Assembly: GCF_030929595.1 (NCBI RefSeq)
Contig: NZ_JAVFVR010000001.1
Coordinates: 1,203,418 to 1,267,417 of the forward strand
Direction of reading: 5' to 3'
Length of the DNA stretch: 64,000 nucleotides
Origin: Flavobacterium sp. LHD-85
GTDB taxonomy: Bacteria > Bacteroidota > Bacteroidia > Flavobacteriales > Flavobacteriaceae
The notes under the pieces were generated by a model. It worked only from the letters and a program-made list of their open reading frames with translations, was not told where the DNA came from and made no database searches. Below are positions 18,561 to 26,532 of the stretch, in pieces; the stretch's first letter is position 1; every line of letters begins with the position of its first letter. The translations under genes were made by a program, and so were the position numbers.

Positions 18561-18995
18561 ATGACAGCTCACGTACAGCACTTTCATTTATATCTAATCA
18601 TTATGTTGGTTGTAACTGCCTCGCTATGCGTTCTGGCAGTTGTTATAAAAATGAAAAACAAAAAAGGTCCCAAGTTGCTCGAAAGAGAAAAATACAATTC
18701 GACTTTGACCGAAAAAATGGTAGAAGTAAAAAAAACAGATTCGAATATCTTCAATATCTGGCCTTATGTAAGTAAACTTAAGTCGGCTAGAATTTTATCT
18801 AAAAAAATTAAAGACAACGACTTAATTTATAAAATTTACAGAGATTCATCCGATAAATTCGAACATATTCTATTGTCAACCGAAGACAAAAATAACTTTG
18901 TCTCCATTATAGTAAACAAAAAAAGAAAAAAAACTATCGGATATTCTTTTCTCGACGCTAATGAAAGATATGTTTTAAATAAAAATATTGCTTAA
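18561..18995 (+). CDS. Single-pass membrane protein of unknown function
   Basis: 144 residues: one N-terminal membrane helix (about 9-29, LYLIIMLVVTASLCVLAVVI) followed by a lysine-rich cytoplasmic or periplasmic domain of about 110 residues with beta-strand character (YKIYRDSSDKFEHILLSTED). I do not recognise the family. The downstream gap holds GC-rich palindromes (19013-19118). Confidence 0.7.
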   Translation: MTAHVQHFHLYLIIMLVVTASLCVLAVVIKMKNKKGPKLLEREKYNSTLTEKMVEVKKTDSNIFNIWPYVSKLKSARILSKKIKDNDLIYKIYRDSSDKFEHILLSTEDKNNFVSIIVNKKRKKTIGYSFLDANERYVLNKNIA

Positions 18996-19012
18996 AGATT
19001 TTTATTAGCAAA

Positions 19013-19118
19013 TATCCCGGCGGGGATAAAATATTTATAGAATCTCAATAAAACTAATGAAAAAAGCTCCGGCGGAGCGACATATTATAAAAAAACATGT
19101 CGCTCCGCCGGAGCTTTT
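19013..19118. repeat. GC-rich palindromic (REP-like) elements
   Basis: Two palindromes stand out in this AT-rich genome. First, TATCCCGGCGGGGATA at about 19013-19028. Second, a perfect 22-bp inverted repeat with arms 19062-19083 and 19097-19118 (core AGCTCCGGCGGAGCGACAT) and a 13-nt loop. The second can act as a bidirectional terminator between the plus-strand unknown gene and the minus-strand GT9 gene, but its GC content and nested symmetry look more like a dispersed REP element. Confidence 0.75.
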
Positions 19119-19194
19119 ATTTTGTGGATACATTCTTTGTTATAAATATCTCGCTTCTCCGAAGCTTACAAAAAAGCTCTTTTTTAGTCTTTCA

Positions 19195-20241
19195 TTAAAG
19201 CTGCTCTACAACTTTGTCAACAACCTGTTGCGGTAAAATTGTCCTCATAGCATCCTCATAACCTTCAACAACTTTATTGCCATAAACGGAAGTCGGTAAT
19301 TTTGGATATTGATTTCGGTCTGAAGTCAGTGCATTTTCTAAACTTTGGTTGAATGGCAAAAATCCAGCGTACGGATGTGTTGCACCCCAAAGCGTAATGA
19401 CTTTTACGCCAAGCATTGCTGCAATATGCGCGTTTCCAGAATCCATAGAAAGCATGACATCAAGATTGCTTATCAATTGTAATTCCTGCTGAAATTTGAT
19501 TTTTCCAGCCATATTTATTACATTTTCAAAAGGCTCAGAAATTGAATCCAAAATTTCAATTTCTTTCTTTCCTCCGCCAAAAAGCAAAATTTTATATGAT
19601 GAATTTTCAGCCAATTTTGCAATTACTTCTTTCATCAAATCCAGAGGATAAACCTTAGAATCGTATTGAGCAAAAGGAGCAATTCCTATAAGTTTTTGAT
19701 TTTCATTTCCGATAATTTGTACAATATCAGAACTTAAAACTGCTTTTTCAGGGAATGTTGAATTCGATAAATTTAACGGAAAACCAAGTTCTTCAAATAC
19801 TTTTACGTGTCTTTCGAACATCGTTGGCAATTGTTTGAAAATCTTGTTCTCTTCACGCGTTAATTCTTTTTTTCCTTCTCTTCCTTTATCTACGGTTGCT
19901 CTTTTTTTTCCGCTTAAAGCGAAAAGCAAACCCACAACTTTAGATCGTAAAACATTATGAAGATCGGCAAAAGCATCAATCTTCAGTTTTTTTACATCTT
20001 TAAACAAGCGTAAAAGCCCCGCAAATCCTTTATGTCTTTCTTTTTCATCAAAAGCAAAAAAATCCAAATTCGGAATTCCGTCAAAAAAGGGTTTGAAAAA
20101 TGGACGAGAAATCACGGTTAGTTTTACCGTTGGATATTGTTTTACAAAAACGCGTAAAACAGGAACCGTCATGGCGACATCTCCCATTGCGGATAGTCTC
20201 ATGACGGCTATATGCTTAATTTTGCTAGACAAGTCTGCCAA
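19195..20241 (-). CDS. Glycosyltransferase family 9 (heptosyltransferase-like)
   Basis: 348 residues. The N-terminus IAVMRLSAMGDVAMTVPVLR is the GT9 signature, and the C-terminal donor-binding half has LLFGGGKKEIEIL and SMDSGNAHIAAMLGVKVITLWG, the conserved ADP-heptose:LPS heptosyltransferase region. It should add a heptose or related sugar to the LPS core at the inner face of the cytoplasmic membrane. Only 4 bp separate it from the upstream DUF4254 gene, a pairing that recurs in Bacteroidota. Confidence 0.92.
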   Translation of the reverse strand: MADLSSKIKHIAVMRLSAMGDVAMTVPVLRVFVKQYPTVKLTVISRPFFKPFFDGIPNLDFFAFDEKERHKGFAGLLRLFKDVKKLKIDAFADLHNVLRSKVVGLLFALSGKKRATVDKGREGKKELTREENKIFKQLPTMFERHVKVFEELGFPLNLSNSTFPEKAVLSSDIVQIIGNENQKLIGIAPFAQYDSKVYPLDLMKEVIAKLAENSSYKILLFGGGKKEIEILDSISEPFENVINMAGKIKFQQELQLISNLDVMLSMDSGNAHIAAMLGVKVITLWGATHPYAGFLPFNQSLENALTSDRNQYPKLPTSVYGNKVVEGYEDAMRTILPQQVVDKVVEQL

Positions 20242-20245
20242 ATTA

Positions 20246-20851
20246 TTATTTTTTATTTTGATATAAAACTGGATTCAAATCATCATCATTGTACATTTTC
20301 ATTTGTTTGTACACTTTCATGAATTTATCTCCATTTTCGATATCTGTCAATAATTCTTCAATTGCTGTAGATAAGTCTGTTCTTTGCTCTAAAAGAATAT
20401 TTAATTTTTCCTGACATTTATCTCTGTGTTCCTGAGAAGCTTCAGCACGATTTGCTTCTTCATGCATATGATAAATTTTTAAAGCCAAGATTGACAATCT
20501 ATCAAAAGCCCATGCTGGACTTTCAGAATTGATTTTTGCTCCGTCTTTTACTTTTACATTACTGTATTTTTGTAAAAAGTAGCTATCTATATATTCCACC
20601 ATATCAGTACGTTCCTGATTTGATGCGTCAATTCTTCTTTTTAAAGTTAATGCCGCAACTGGATCAATCTGTGGATCACGAATAATATCTTCAAAATGCC
20701 ATTGAACAGTATCAATCCAATTTTTTAGATATAACAAATGCTCGAACTTATCTTTTGGATAAGGATTATTGATCGGCTGATCTACATTATCAAACTGATG
20801 ATAATCTTTAATGCTTTGCTCGAAAACAGAATATGCTAATTTTGAAAACAT
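20246..20851 (-). CDS. DUF4254 family protein
   Basis: 201 residues, mostly helical and soluble. The pattern (LLYLKNWIDTVQWHFEDIIR, DNLAWAFDRLSILALKIYHM-like region at about 117-135) matches DUF4254 proteins, which are typically encoded beside GT9 heptosyltransferases in Bacteroidota. That suggests a role in LPS core synthesis, biochemistry unknown. The gene ends 4 bp before GT9. A -7 box TATCTTTG (20873-20880, minus strand) lies 21 bp upstream, divergent from upp. Confidence 0.88.
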   Translation of the reverse strand: MFSKLAYSVFEQSIKDYHQFDNVDQPINNPYPKDKFEHLLYLKNWIDTVQWHFEDIIRDPQIDPVAALTLKRRIDASNQERTDMVEYIDSYFLQKYSNVKVKDGAKINSESPAWAFDRLSILALKIYHMHEEANRAEASQEHRDKCQEKLNILLEQRTDLSTAIEELLTDIENGDKFMKVYKQMKMYNDDDLNPVLYQNKK

Positions 20852-20872
20852 GTCTTTATTTTTTTATAGATA

Positions 20873-20880
20873 CAAAGATA
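20873..20880 (-). promoter_or_regulatory. -7 box of the DUF4254-GT9 operon
   Basis: TATCTTTG on the minus strand fits TAnnTTTG, 21 bp before the DUF4254 start. No TTG is found at 17-23 bp spacing. Confidence 0.5.
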
Positions 20881-20961
20881 CTTTTTATACTTTTATGCTG
20901 CGAAGAAAAGGAATTATTTTTCGTTTCATCATTATATCTCTAAATAAATTACAATTTCATC

Positions 20962-21615
20962 ATGAAAATTCATTATATCTCTGAAAATAACAGCGTTTTA
21001 AATCATTTCTTAGGACAAATTAGAAATGTAAATGTTCAAAATGACAGTATGCGTTTTCGTAGAAATATTGAACGCATTGGAGAAATTATGGCTTATGAGC
21101 TGAGCAAAATTTTACCTTATAAAAAGGTTGATATCCAAACCCCTCTTGGAATTAAGAAGACTACAGAAATTGACACGGATTTGGTCTTATGTCCTATTTT
21201 ACGGGCTGGATTACCGCTTCATAATGGTTTTTTAAATTATTTTGATCATGCCGAAAACAGCTTTGTTTCTGCCTGCAGATTTCACCCAAATAATGATGAC
21301 GAATTTGAAATTCGTGTTGAATATCAAGCTATTTCAGATCTAAATAATAAAACTGTTTTGCTTCTTGACCCGATGCTAGCTACAGGACAATCAATTGTAG
21401 CTGTTCATAAAAAGCTAATCGAGAATGCTACTCCAAAAGAAATACACATTGTTGTTGTTATCGCTGCTCCTGAAGGAATAGCTTATCTTGACAAAAATCT
21501 TCCTGAAAACTGTCATTTATGGGTAGCGTCTCTAGACGAAAAACTAAATGAGAAAAACTACATCGTTCCTGGTCTTGGCGATGCTGGTGATCTTGCTTAC
21601 GGAAGCAAATTATAA
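20962..21615 (+). CDS. upp: Uracil phosphoribosyltransferase
   Basis: 217 residues. The PRPP-binding loop VLLLDPMLATGQSIV (about 132-146) and the C-terminal uracil-binding segment PGLGDAGDLAYGSKL are diagnostic. It converts uracil and PRPP to UMP in pyrimidine salvage, in the cytoplasm. The last 6 bp, including the stop, overlap the end of the convergent DUF6427-like gene. No clear TAnnTTTG box was found upstream. Confidence 0.96.
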   Translation: MKIHYISENNSVLNHFLGQIRNVNVQNDSMRFRRNIERIGEIMAYELSKILPYKKVDIQTPLGIKKTTEIDTDLVLCPILRAGLPLHNGFLNYFDHAENSFVSACRFHPNNDDEFEIRVEYQAISDLNNKTVLLLDPMLATGQSIVAVHKKLIENATPKEIHIVVVIAAPEGIAYLDKNLPENCHLWVASLDEKLNEKNYIVPGLGDAGDLAYGSKL

Positions 21616-22539
21616 CTGAGAGAAAAAAGTAAATAAACTACACACAATCAGCGTATAATAAACAATTTCGTTATTAAGTTTCTGTTGCATATATTCTACA
21701 TGGCTCGTTGCCATAATACTTAATGGTGCAATACTAAACAATAATAAATCGTTGCTTTTGTTTGGCGAAATGATGAAAACAAAGACTGCTATAAAAAAAC
21801 AAGCTACTACTTTCTTATATGAAGAATGTACAATTTGAGGTCTGTTTGACAAGGTCATTAACATCGAAGTAACAAAAAACAAGGCTACTGCTGTATATAT
21901 CGAAAGTGCGGCATTTTCGTAATTATTCTTAAAATAATCAATTCTAAAATCGATTACAGCTCTTTCCTGAATAAAAGCTACTGCATCAAAATTTAAAATT
22001 AATGATGTCATATAGAATAAAATTGTTACGGCCAAAAGTGCTATAAATGGCAAAACCCAGTTTCTATAATCTCTTGAAACGTGAAAAACAATAGATATGT
22101 AAACCAATATTAAGAAGAGAATACTCCAAAATTGAAATAAAGAAGCTACAAAAATCCAAAACGCAGCATCAAATATTTTTTCTTTTGAAGCTTTTAGAGA
22201 TTGCAGTGAAATTAATCTTCGAAGTGCCAATAAAATGAAAAAATTGGCATAGATAATATTTGAGTTATTAAATATGGTCGGAAAAAATAAAATAAACAAC
22301 AAGTAAAAAAGTATCGCGTAACCATTGTCTTTACTGAGTCCATTCTTTTTTACAATGAAATTAATCATAAAAAAAGAGGCCAAAATAAAGCATAACAAAC
22401 TTACTTTTTGAAAAGCCAAAAAATAAGAAGTAACCCAAGAAGGGTCTTTAATTTGGAACATAAAAAAGAAAACCAGTATTAAAATTACAACCAATGAATA
22501 ATTTAATGGCGTAGATTTTTTAAAAACACTTGTTATCAT
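21610..22539 (-). CDS. Polytopic membrane protein (DUF6427-like)
   Basis: 309 residues with about nine hydrophobic helices and few charged loops. The start STPLNYSLVVILILVFFFMF and overall layout match proteins labelled DUF6427 that sit beside upp in Flavobacteriaceae; the label is from memory. Function unknown. Its 3' end overlaps the end of upp by 6 bp on the other strand, so each transcript reads antisense into its neighbour. Confidence 0.82.
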   Translation of the reverse strand: MITSVFKKSTPLNYSLVVILILVFFFMFQIKDPSWVTSYFLAFQKVSLLCFILASFFMINFIVKKNGLSKDNGYAILFYLLFILFFPTIFNNSNIIYANFFILLALRRLISLQSLKASKEKIFDAAFWIFVASLFQFWSILFLILVYISIVFHVSRDYRNWVLPFIALLAVTILFYMTSLILNFDAVAFIQERAVIDFRIDYFKNNYENAALSIYTAVALFFVTSMLMTLSNRPQIVHSSYKKVVACFFIAVFVFIISPNKSNDLLLFSIAPLSIMATSHVEYMQQKLNNEIVYYTLIVCSLFTFFSQL

Positions 22540-22551
22540 AAGGATATTTTA

Positions 22552-22559
22552 TACTTTTG
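22552..22559 (+). promoter_or_regulatory. -7 box upstream of the 76-aa membrane protein
   Basis: TACTTTTG fits TAnnTTTG on the plus strand. It would give a leader of about 115 nt before the ATG at 22681, longer than at other genes here. Confidence 0.35.
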
Positions 22560-22680
22560 TGATTGTAAAGATAATACTTGTTTAAAAGGAAAAACCTAAC
22601 AAGTAGAAAAAAGATTTGGTTTACCGAATTTTATCTTCAAGGCATTACACAACAATAAATAACATATAATTTTTAAAATT

Positions 22681-22911
22681 ATGACAGCTTTTTTTGAAGG
22701 AATTCAATACCTATTTGTTAACATTTTGTTTGCTCCTCTTGACTTCTTACGTCGTTTGGAATTAATTACATGGTTTGGTGCAAACACTATTAACTGGATT
22801 TTCATGATCATCTGCTCATGCGCAATCGTTTATTGGATTAAACAATTACGTATTTTTGATGACGCTGGAACAGAAAACCAAGATACAACGGCTCATTCAT
22901 TTTTAAAATAA
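22681..22911 (+). CDS. Small membrane protein (DUF6341-like)
   Basis: 76 residues with two hydrophobic stretches (about 10-24 and 37-56, INWIFMIICSCAIVYWIKQL) and an acidic C-terminal tail. The sequence resembles small Flavobacteriaceae proteins called DUF6341, found between the DUF6427 gene and purD; function is unknown and the label is from memory. The gene is divergent from DUF6427 and convergent with purD. Confidence 0.78.
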   Translation: MTAFFEGIQYLFVNILFAPLDFLRRLELITWFGANTINWIFMIICSCAIVYWIKQLRIFDDAGTENQDTTAHSFLK

Positions 22912-22920
22912 AAAATCAAA

Positions 22921-22938
22921 CCCTTTAATTAAAAAGGG
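22921..22938. terminator. Short hairpin between convergent genes
   Basis: CCCTTT (22921-22926) and AAAGGG (22933-22938) pair around an AATTAA loop, between the stops of the 76-aa gene and purD. The stem is short and no strong T-tract follows on either strand. Confidence 0.4.
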
Positions 22939-22953
22939 CTTGTGAATTTATTT

Positions 22954-24228
22954 TTAGATTAAATCGAAACCGATATCTTTTCTAAAATACATCTTATCAA
23001 AGCTTAGTTTATCTATGTTTTGGTAAGATTTTTTTATAGCCTCTTGGAAATTATCTCCATAAGAAGTTACAGCAATTACACGTCCTCCATTAGTAACGAC
23101 ATTTCCGTTATCTAATTTTGTTCCTGCATGAAAAACTATAGAATCCTCAATATTTTCTAAGCCAGAAATTACTTTTCCTTTTTCAAAATCTTCAGGATAT
23201 CCGCCAGAAACAACCATTACAGTCGTAGCGCTTCTTGGATCAACTTCTAAATTAAAGTCTCCTAATTTTTGATCAGCAACAGACAAGAACAATTCTACTA
23301 AATCTGATTTCAATCTAGGAACCACAACTTCTGTTTCAGGATCTCCCATTCTAACATTATATTCAATAACTATTGGTTCTCCTTTTACATTGATTAAACC
23401 GATAAATACGAAACCTTTGTATTCGATTCCGTCTTTTTGGAAACCTTCGATTGTTGGTTTTACGATACGAGTTTCAATTTTTTCCATCAAAACTGCATCT
23501 ACATAAGGAACTGGAGAAACCGCTCCCATTCCGCCTGTATTTAAACCTGTATCTCCTTCTCCAATTCTTTTATAATCTTTTGCAGTTGGAAGAATTTTAT
23601 AACTTTTTCCGTCTGTTAAAACAAAACAGCTTAATTCTATTCCGTCCAAGAATTCTTCAATAACCACTTTTGCACTTGCTGTTCCGAATTTTGCATGAAC
23701 TAGCATGTTTCTTAATTCTGTTTTTGCTTCTTCAAGATCCTGAATAATCAAAACACCTTTTCCTGCTGCTAAACCGTCTGCTTTTAAAACGTATGGAGGT
23801 TGTAGCGTTTCAAGAAACTTACATCCTTCTTCAACTGTTTCGGCAGTAAAACTGTCATAAGCTGCTGTTGGAATATTATGTTTCATCAAGAATTCTTTTG
23901 CAAATTCTTTACTTCCTTCCAATTGCGCACCTAATTTTGATGGTCCGATAACTGGAATATCTTTTAAACTTTCGTCGTTTTTAAAATAATCATAAATACC
24001 TTTTACCAACGGATCTTCAGGTCCTACGACTACTAAACTTATTTTTTCTTTAAGTACTAATGCTTTTACTGCTTCAAAATCTGTTGCAGATATTGCCACG
24101 TTTTCAGCAATTGCAGCCGTTCCTGCATTTCCAGGCACTACGAAAAGTTTTTCGCAAAGTGGACTTTGAGTCATTTTCCATGCAAAAGCATGCTCTCTTC
24201 CGCCTGATCCCAATAGTAAAATTGTCAT
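22954..24228 (-). CDS. purD: Phosphoribosylamine-glycine ligase (GAR synthetase)
   Basis: 424 residues, normal length. The N-terminal LLLGSGGREHAFAWK, the ATP-grasp domain with YVLKADGLAAGKGV (about 145) and RIGEGDTGLNTGGMGAVSP (about 220), and YNVRMGDPETEVV (about 286) are all characteristic. It joins phosphoribosylamine and glycine using ATP in purine synthesis. It is monocistronic, with a -7 box TATTTTTG (24254-24261, minus strand) 26 bp upstream. Confidence 0.97.
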   Translation of the reverse strand: MTILLLGSGGREHAFAWKMTQSPLCEKLFVVPGNAGTAAIAENVAISATDFEAVKALVLKEKISLVVVGPEDPLVKGIYDYFKNDESLKDIPVIGPSKLGAQLEGSKEFAKEFLMKHNIPTAAYDSFTAETVEEGCKFLETLQPPYVLKADGLAAGKGVLIIQDLEEAKTELRNMLVHAKFGTASAKVVIEEFLDGIELSCFVLTDGKSYKILPTAKDYKRIGEGDTGLNTGGMGAVSPVPYVDAVLMEKIETRIVKPTIEGFQKDGIEYKGFVFIGLINVKGEPIVIEYNVRMGDPETEVVVPRLKSDLVELFLSVADQKLGDFNLEVDPRSATTVMVVSGGYPEDFEKGKVISGLENIEDSIVFHAGTKLDNGNVVTNGGRVIAVTSYGDNFQEAIKKSYQNIDKLSFDKMYFRKDIGFDLI

Positions 24229-24253
24229 GTGTTGTTGTATTATTAGTTGTGAT

Positions 24254-24261
24254 GCAAAAAT
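24254..24261 (-). promoter_or_regulatory. -7 box of purD
   Basis: TATTTTTG on the minus strand fits TAnnTTTG, 26 bp before the purD start. No TTG at the consensus distance. Confidence 0.45.
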
Positions 24262-24315
24262 AATTGCTTTTGAACGTAAAAAATAATTAATTCTTAAAAA
24301 CTTCGTGATTCTTGA

Positions 24316-24344
24316 TTGTTAGTAATTGGTAAATATTATTTTTG
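24316..24344 (+). promoter_or_regulatory. Complete promoter of the PaaK-like gene
   Basis: TTG (24316-24318), an 18-bp spacer and TATTTTTG (24337-24344) match the Bacteroidota consensus. A second TTG at 24312 gives a 22-bp spacer, also in range. The ATG follows 20 bp later. Confidence 0.65.
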
Positions 24345-24363
24345 ACGAAAATTATACCAAAAA

Positions 24364-25674
24364 ATGATTCGTCTTTTTGATCTTTCGCTCAAACTAAACG
24401 GTTTTCCAATTAAGGAAGCCAAAGCCGAATTGGATCAAATTGTTCATTTTTCTGAAGAAGAATTTGCTTTGTTTCTTCAAAACAAAAAAACAGAAATTGT
24501 TGATTTTCATTTAAAAAACAACTCATTTTATAAAGAGTTAGCAGGAAATGCGATCGCACAAAATTGGGAAAATCTTCCTATTTTAAATAAACATAATTTA
24601 CAAAAACCATTAGAAGAAAGACTTTCAAAAGGTTATACAAAAAAATCTGTTTACCTCAACAAAACGTCTGGATCTAGCGGAACTCCTTTTGTTTTTGCAA
24701 AAGACAAATATTCTCATGCTTTAACTTGGGCTTCCAATATTATGCGTTTTGGTTGGTTTGGAATTGATTTTAATCATTCGTATCAAGCACGTTTTTATGG
24801 TATTCCGATGGATTTTATTGGATACCAAAAAGAACGTTTAAAAGATTTTTTGAGTCATCGTTTTCGTTTTCCAGTCTTTGATTTGTCTGATAACGTTTTA
24901 GAAAAATTTCTGAAAAAATTCAAAACTAAAAAATTTGCTTACATTAACGGATACACAAGCTCAATTGTGCTTTTCGCTAAGTTTTTAGAACATAAAAATA
25001 TCATTTTAAAAGAAGTCTGTCCGACTTTAAAAGCTTGTTTTGTTACTTCGGAAATGCTTTTTGAAACAGATAAAAAACTCTTAGAAAAACAATTCGGAAT
25101 TCCAATTATCAGCGAATATGGTGCATCTGAATTGGATTTAATTGCCTTTGAAAATCCGCAAGGTGAATGGCAAGTGAATTCTGAAACCCTTTTTGTAGAA
25201 ATTTTAGATGAAAATAATAATCCTGTTCCACATGGAACAGAGGGAAAAATTGTGATTACTTCCTTATTCAATAAAGCAAATCCTTTTATAAGGTATGAAA
25301 TTGGCGACATTGGTATTATAGACGAAAAAAGCACTCCGCAAAAACCAATTCTTAAAAAGTTGATTGGTAGAACAAATGACGTTGCAATTCTTCCAAGCGG
25401 AAAAAAATCACCAGGTTTGACCTTTTATTATGTAACCAAAAGTATTATTGAAGATGATGGAAACGTAAAAGAATTTATCATCAAACAAACCAAAATTGAT
25501 ACTTTTGAAATTGAATATGTTGCTGAAAAAGAATTAGTTTCAGAACAAATTCAAAAAATAAAAGAAGCCATCGATTTGTATTTAGAACCGAATTTAAACT
25601 TCACTTTTACAAGAAAAACCGTTTTAGAAAGAACCAATCGCGGGAAACTAAAACAATTTAAATCGTATTTATAA
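24364..25674 (+). CDS. PaaK/CapK-type adenylate-forming enzyme
   Basis: 436 residues. The phosphate-binding loop LNKTSGSSGTPFVFAKDK (about 97-114), ISEYGASELDLIAFENP (about 255) and FIRYEIGDIGII (about 312) match the phenylacetate-CoA ligase/CapK superfamily, which activates a carboxylate as an acyl-adenylate. With no phenylacetate pathway nearby and glycosyltransferases downstream, a capsule or polysaccharide modification role is more likely than catabolism. It is plus-strand, opposite to the glycosyltransferases that follow. Confidence 0.85.
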   Translation: MIRLFDLSLKLNGFPIKEAKAELDQIVHFSEEEFALFLQNKKTEIVDFHLKNNSFYKELAGNAIAQNWENLPILNKHNLQKPLEERLSKGYTKKSVYLNKTSGSSGTPFVFAKDKYSHALTWASNIMRFGWFGIDFNHSYQARFYGIPMDFIGYQKERLKDFLSHRFRFPVFDLSDNVLEKFLKKFKTKKFAYINGYTSSIVLFAKFLEHKNIILKEVCPTLKACFVTSEMLFETDKKLLEKQFGIPIISEYGASELDLIAFENPQGEWQVNSETLFVEILDENNNPVPHGTEGKIVITSLFNKANPFIRYEIGDIGIIDEKSTPQKPILKKLIGRTNDVAILPSGKKSPGLTFYYVTKSIIEDDGNVKEFIIKQTKIDTFEIEYVAEKELVSEQIQKIKEAIDLYLEPNLNFTFTRKTVLERTNRGKLKQFKSYL

Positions 25675-25689
25675 ATATGAATAAAATCT

Positions 25690-25697
25690 TACATTTG
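25690..25697 (+). promoter_or_regulatory. -7 box of the ORF6N gene
   Basis: TACATTTG fits TAnnTTTG, 20 bp before the ATG at 25718. No -33 TTG at the usual spacing. Confidence 0.4.
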
Positions 25698-25717
25698 TTT
25701 TTTTCAATTAAAAACTT

Positions 25718-26245
25718 ATGACAGATCAATCTTTACTTTCTGAAGAAACAATTTCTAATAAAATATATTTTATTCGCGGTCAAAAAGTGATGCTGGATCG
25801 TGATTTGGCAATTCTGTATGGAATAGAAACTAAAGTTCTAAAACAATCTGTAAAAAGAAATTTGTCTAGATTTCCTGAAGATTTTATGTTTGAACTGGAT
25901 AAATCAGAGTTTGAAAATTGGAGGTCACAATTTGTGACCTCCAATTCTGATAAGATTGGTTTACGATATGCACCAATGGCTTTTACTGAACATGGTGTTA
26001 TGATGCTTTCAAGTGTTCTAAAAAGCGACAAAGCTATTCAAACCAATATTCAAATCATGCGTATTTTCACGAAAGTGAGGCAAATGCTTTTAGATACAAC
26101 CGAAATTAAAGTTGATATTATGCAGATTCAGAAGAAATTAGAAAATCATGATAAAAATATTGAATTGGTATTTTCTTATTTAGATGAATTGACCGAGAAG
26201 AAAGAAAATGAATCTGAAAGAGTGAAGATTGGCTATAAAAAATAG
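25718..26245 (+). CDS. ORF6N-domain DNA-binding protein
   Basis: 175 residues. Residues about 10-100 are an ORF6N domain (IYFIRGQKVMLDRDLAILYG, LSRFPEDFMFEL, AFTEHGVMMLSSVLKS), a phage-derived DNA-binding module; the C-terminal part is helical, probably a coiled coil (about 125-160). It stands alone, without other phage genes. The codons for WRSQFVTSN lie within a perfect 31-bp palindrome (25916-25946), copies and variants of which recur in the intergenic DNA downstream. Such genes are common in Bacteroidota chromosomes; the biological role is unknown, with local regulation or element maintenance possible. Confidence 0.88.
   Translation: MTDQSLLSEETISNKIYFIRGQKVMLDRDLAILYGIETKVLKQSVKRNLSRFPEDFMFELDKSEFENWRSQFVTSNSDKIGLRYAPMAFTEHGVMMLSSVLKSDKAIQTNIQIMRIFTKVRQMLLDTTEIKVDIMQIQKKLENHDKNIELVFSYLDELTEKKENESERVKIGYKK
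25916..25946. repeat. Perfect palindrome inside the ORF6N coding sequence
   Basis: Arms of 15 bp (AATTGGAGGTCACAA and its complement TTGTGACCTCCAATT) around a single T. The centre GGTCACAAtTTGTGACC is shared with the intergenic palindromes at 26255-26269 and 26432-26452. Confidence 0.9.
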
Positions 26246-26254
26246 CTTTCTAAG

Positions 26255-26519
26255 GTCACAAATTGTGACATCGAGTTTGTGATTAACTTTTAGAATAAGG
26301 CTTGAAAATTAGATTAAAATTGTCAAAAACATAGCCAGTGGTTTCAACCACTCGACACCATAAATTTCCGCAATACGTTTCCCACGGTTGAAACCGTGGG
26401 CTATGTTTTGAATAAGATATAGATAAAATTAGAGGTCACAAATTGTGACCTCCAATTCTAAACGAAATTCTTTAAGGTCGCAATTTGCGACCTTGAAACT
26501 TGAAGTCGCAATTTGCGAC
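26255..26519. repeat. Four palindromes related to the ORF6N internal palindrome
   Basis: Centres: GTCACAAaTTGTGAC at 26255-26269; GAGGTCACAAaTTGTGACCTC at 26432-26452, followed by CCAATTCTA, which also matches the coding copy; AAGGTCGCAAtTTGCGACCTT at 26474-26494; and GTCGCAAtTTGCGAC at 26505-26519, with arms extending to AACTTGA/TCAAGTT. The 287-bp gap between the ORF6N gene and the GT2 gene thus holds these and the REP-like element at 26324-26410, and no gene. Confidence 0.9.
26324..26410. repeat. REP-like double hairpin (CATAGCC family)
   Basis: The outer arms (CAAAAACATAGCC at 26324-26336 and GGCTATGTTTTG near 26399-26410) pair, and each half is itself a hairpin: AGTGGTTTCAACCACT in the left half and CCCACGGTTGAAACCGTGGG in the right. 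The two halves differ but each keeps its pairing. This is the architecture of a bacterial interspersed REP element. Confidence 0.75.
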
Positions 26520-26532
26520 ATCAAGTTGAATT

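Noticed and set aside
25718..26530. Prophage remnant around the ORF6N gene
   Set aside because: No integrase, structural, lysis or attachment-site sequence nearby; ORF6N genes occur alone in many Bacteroidota genomes.
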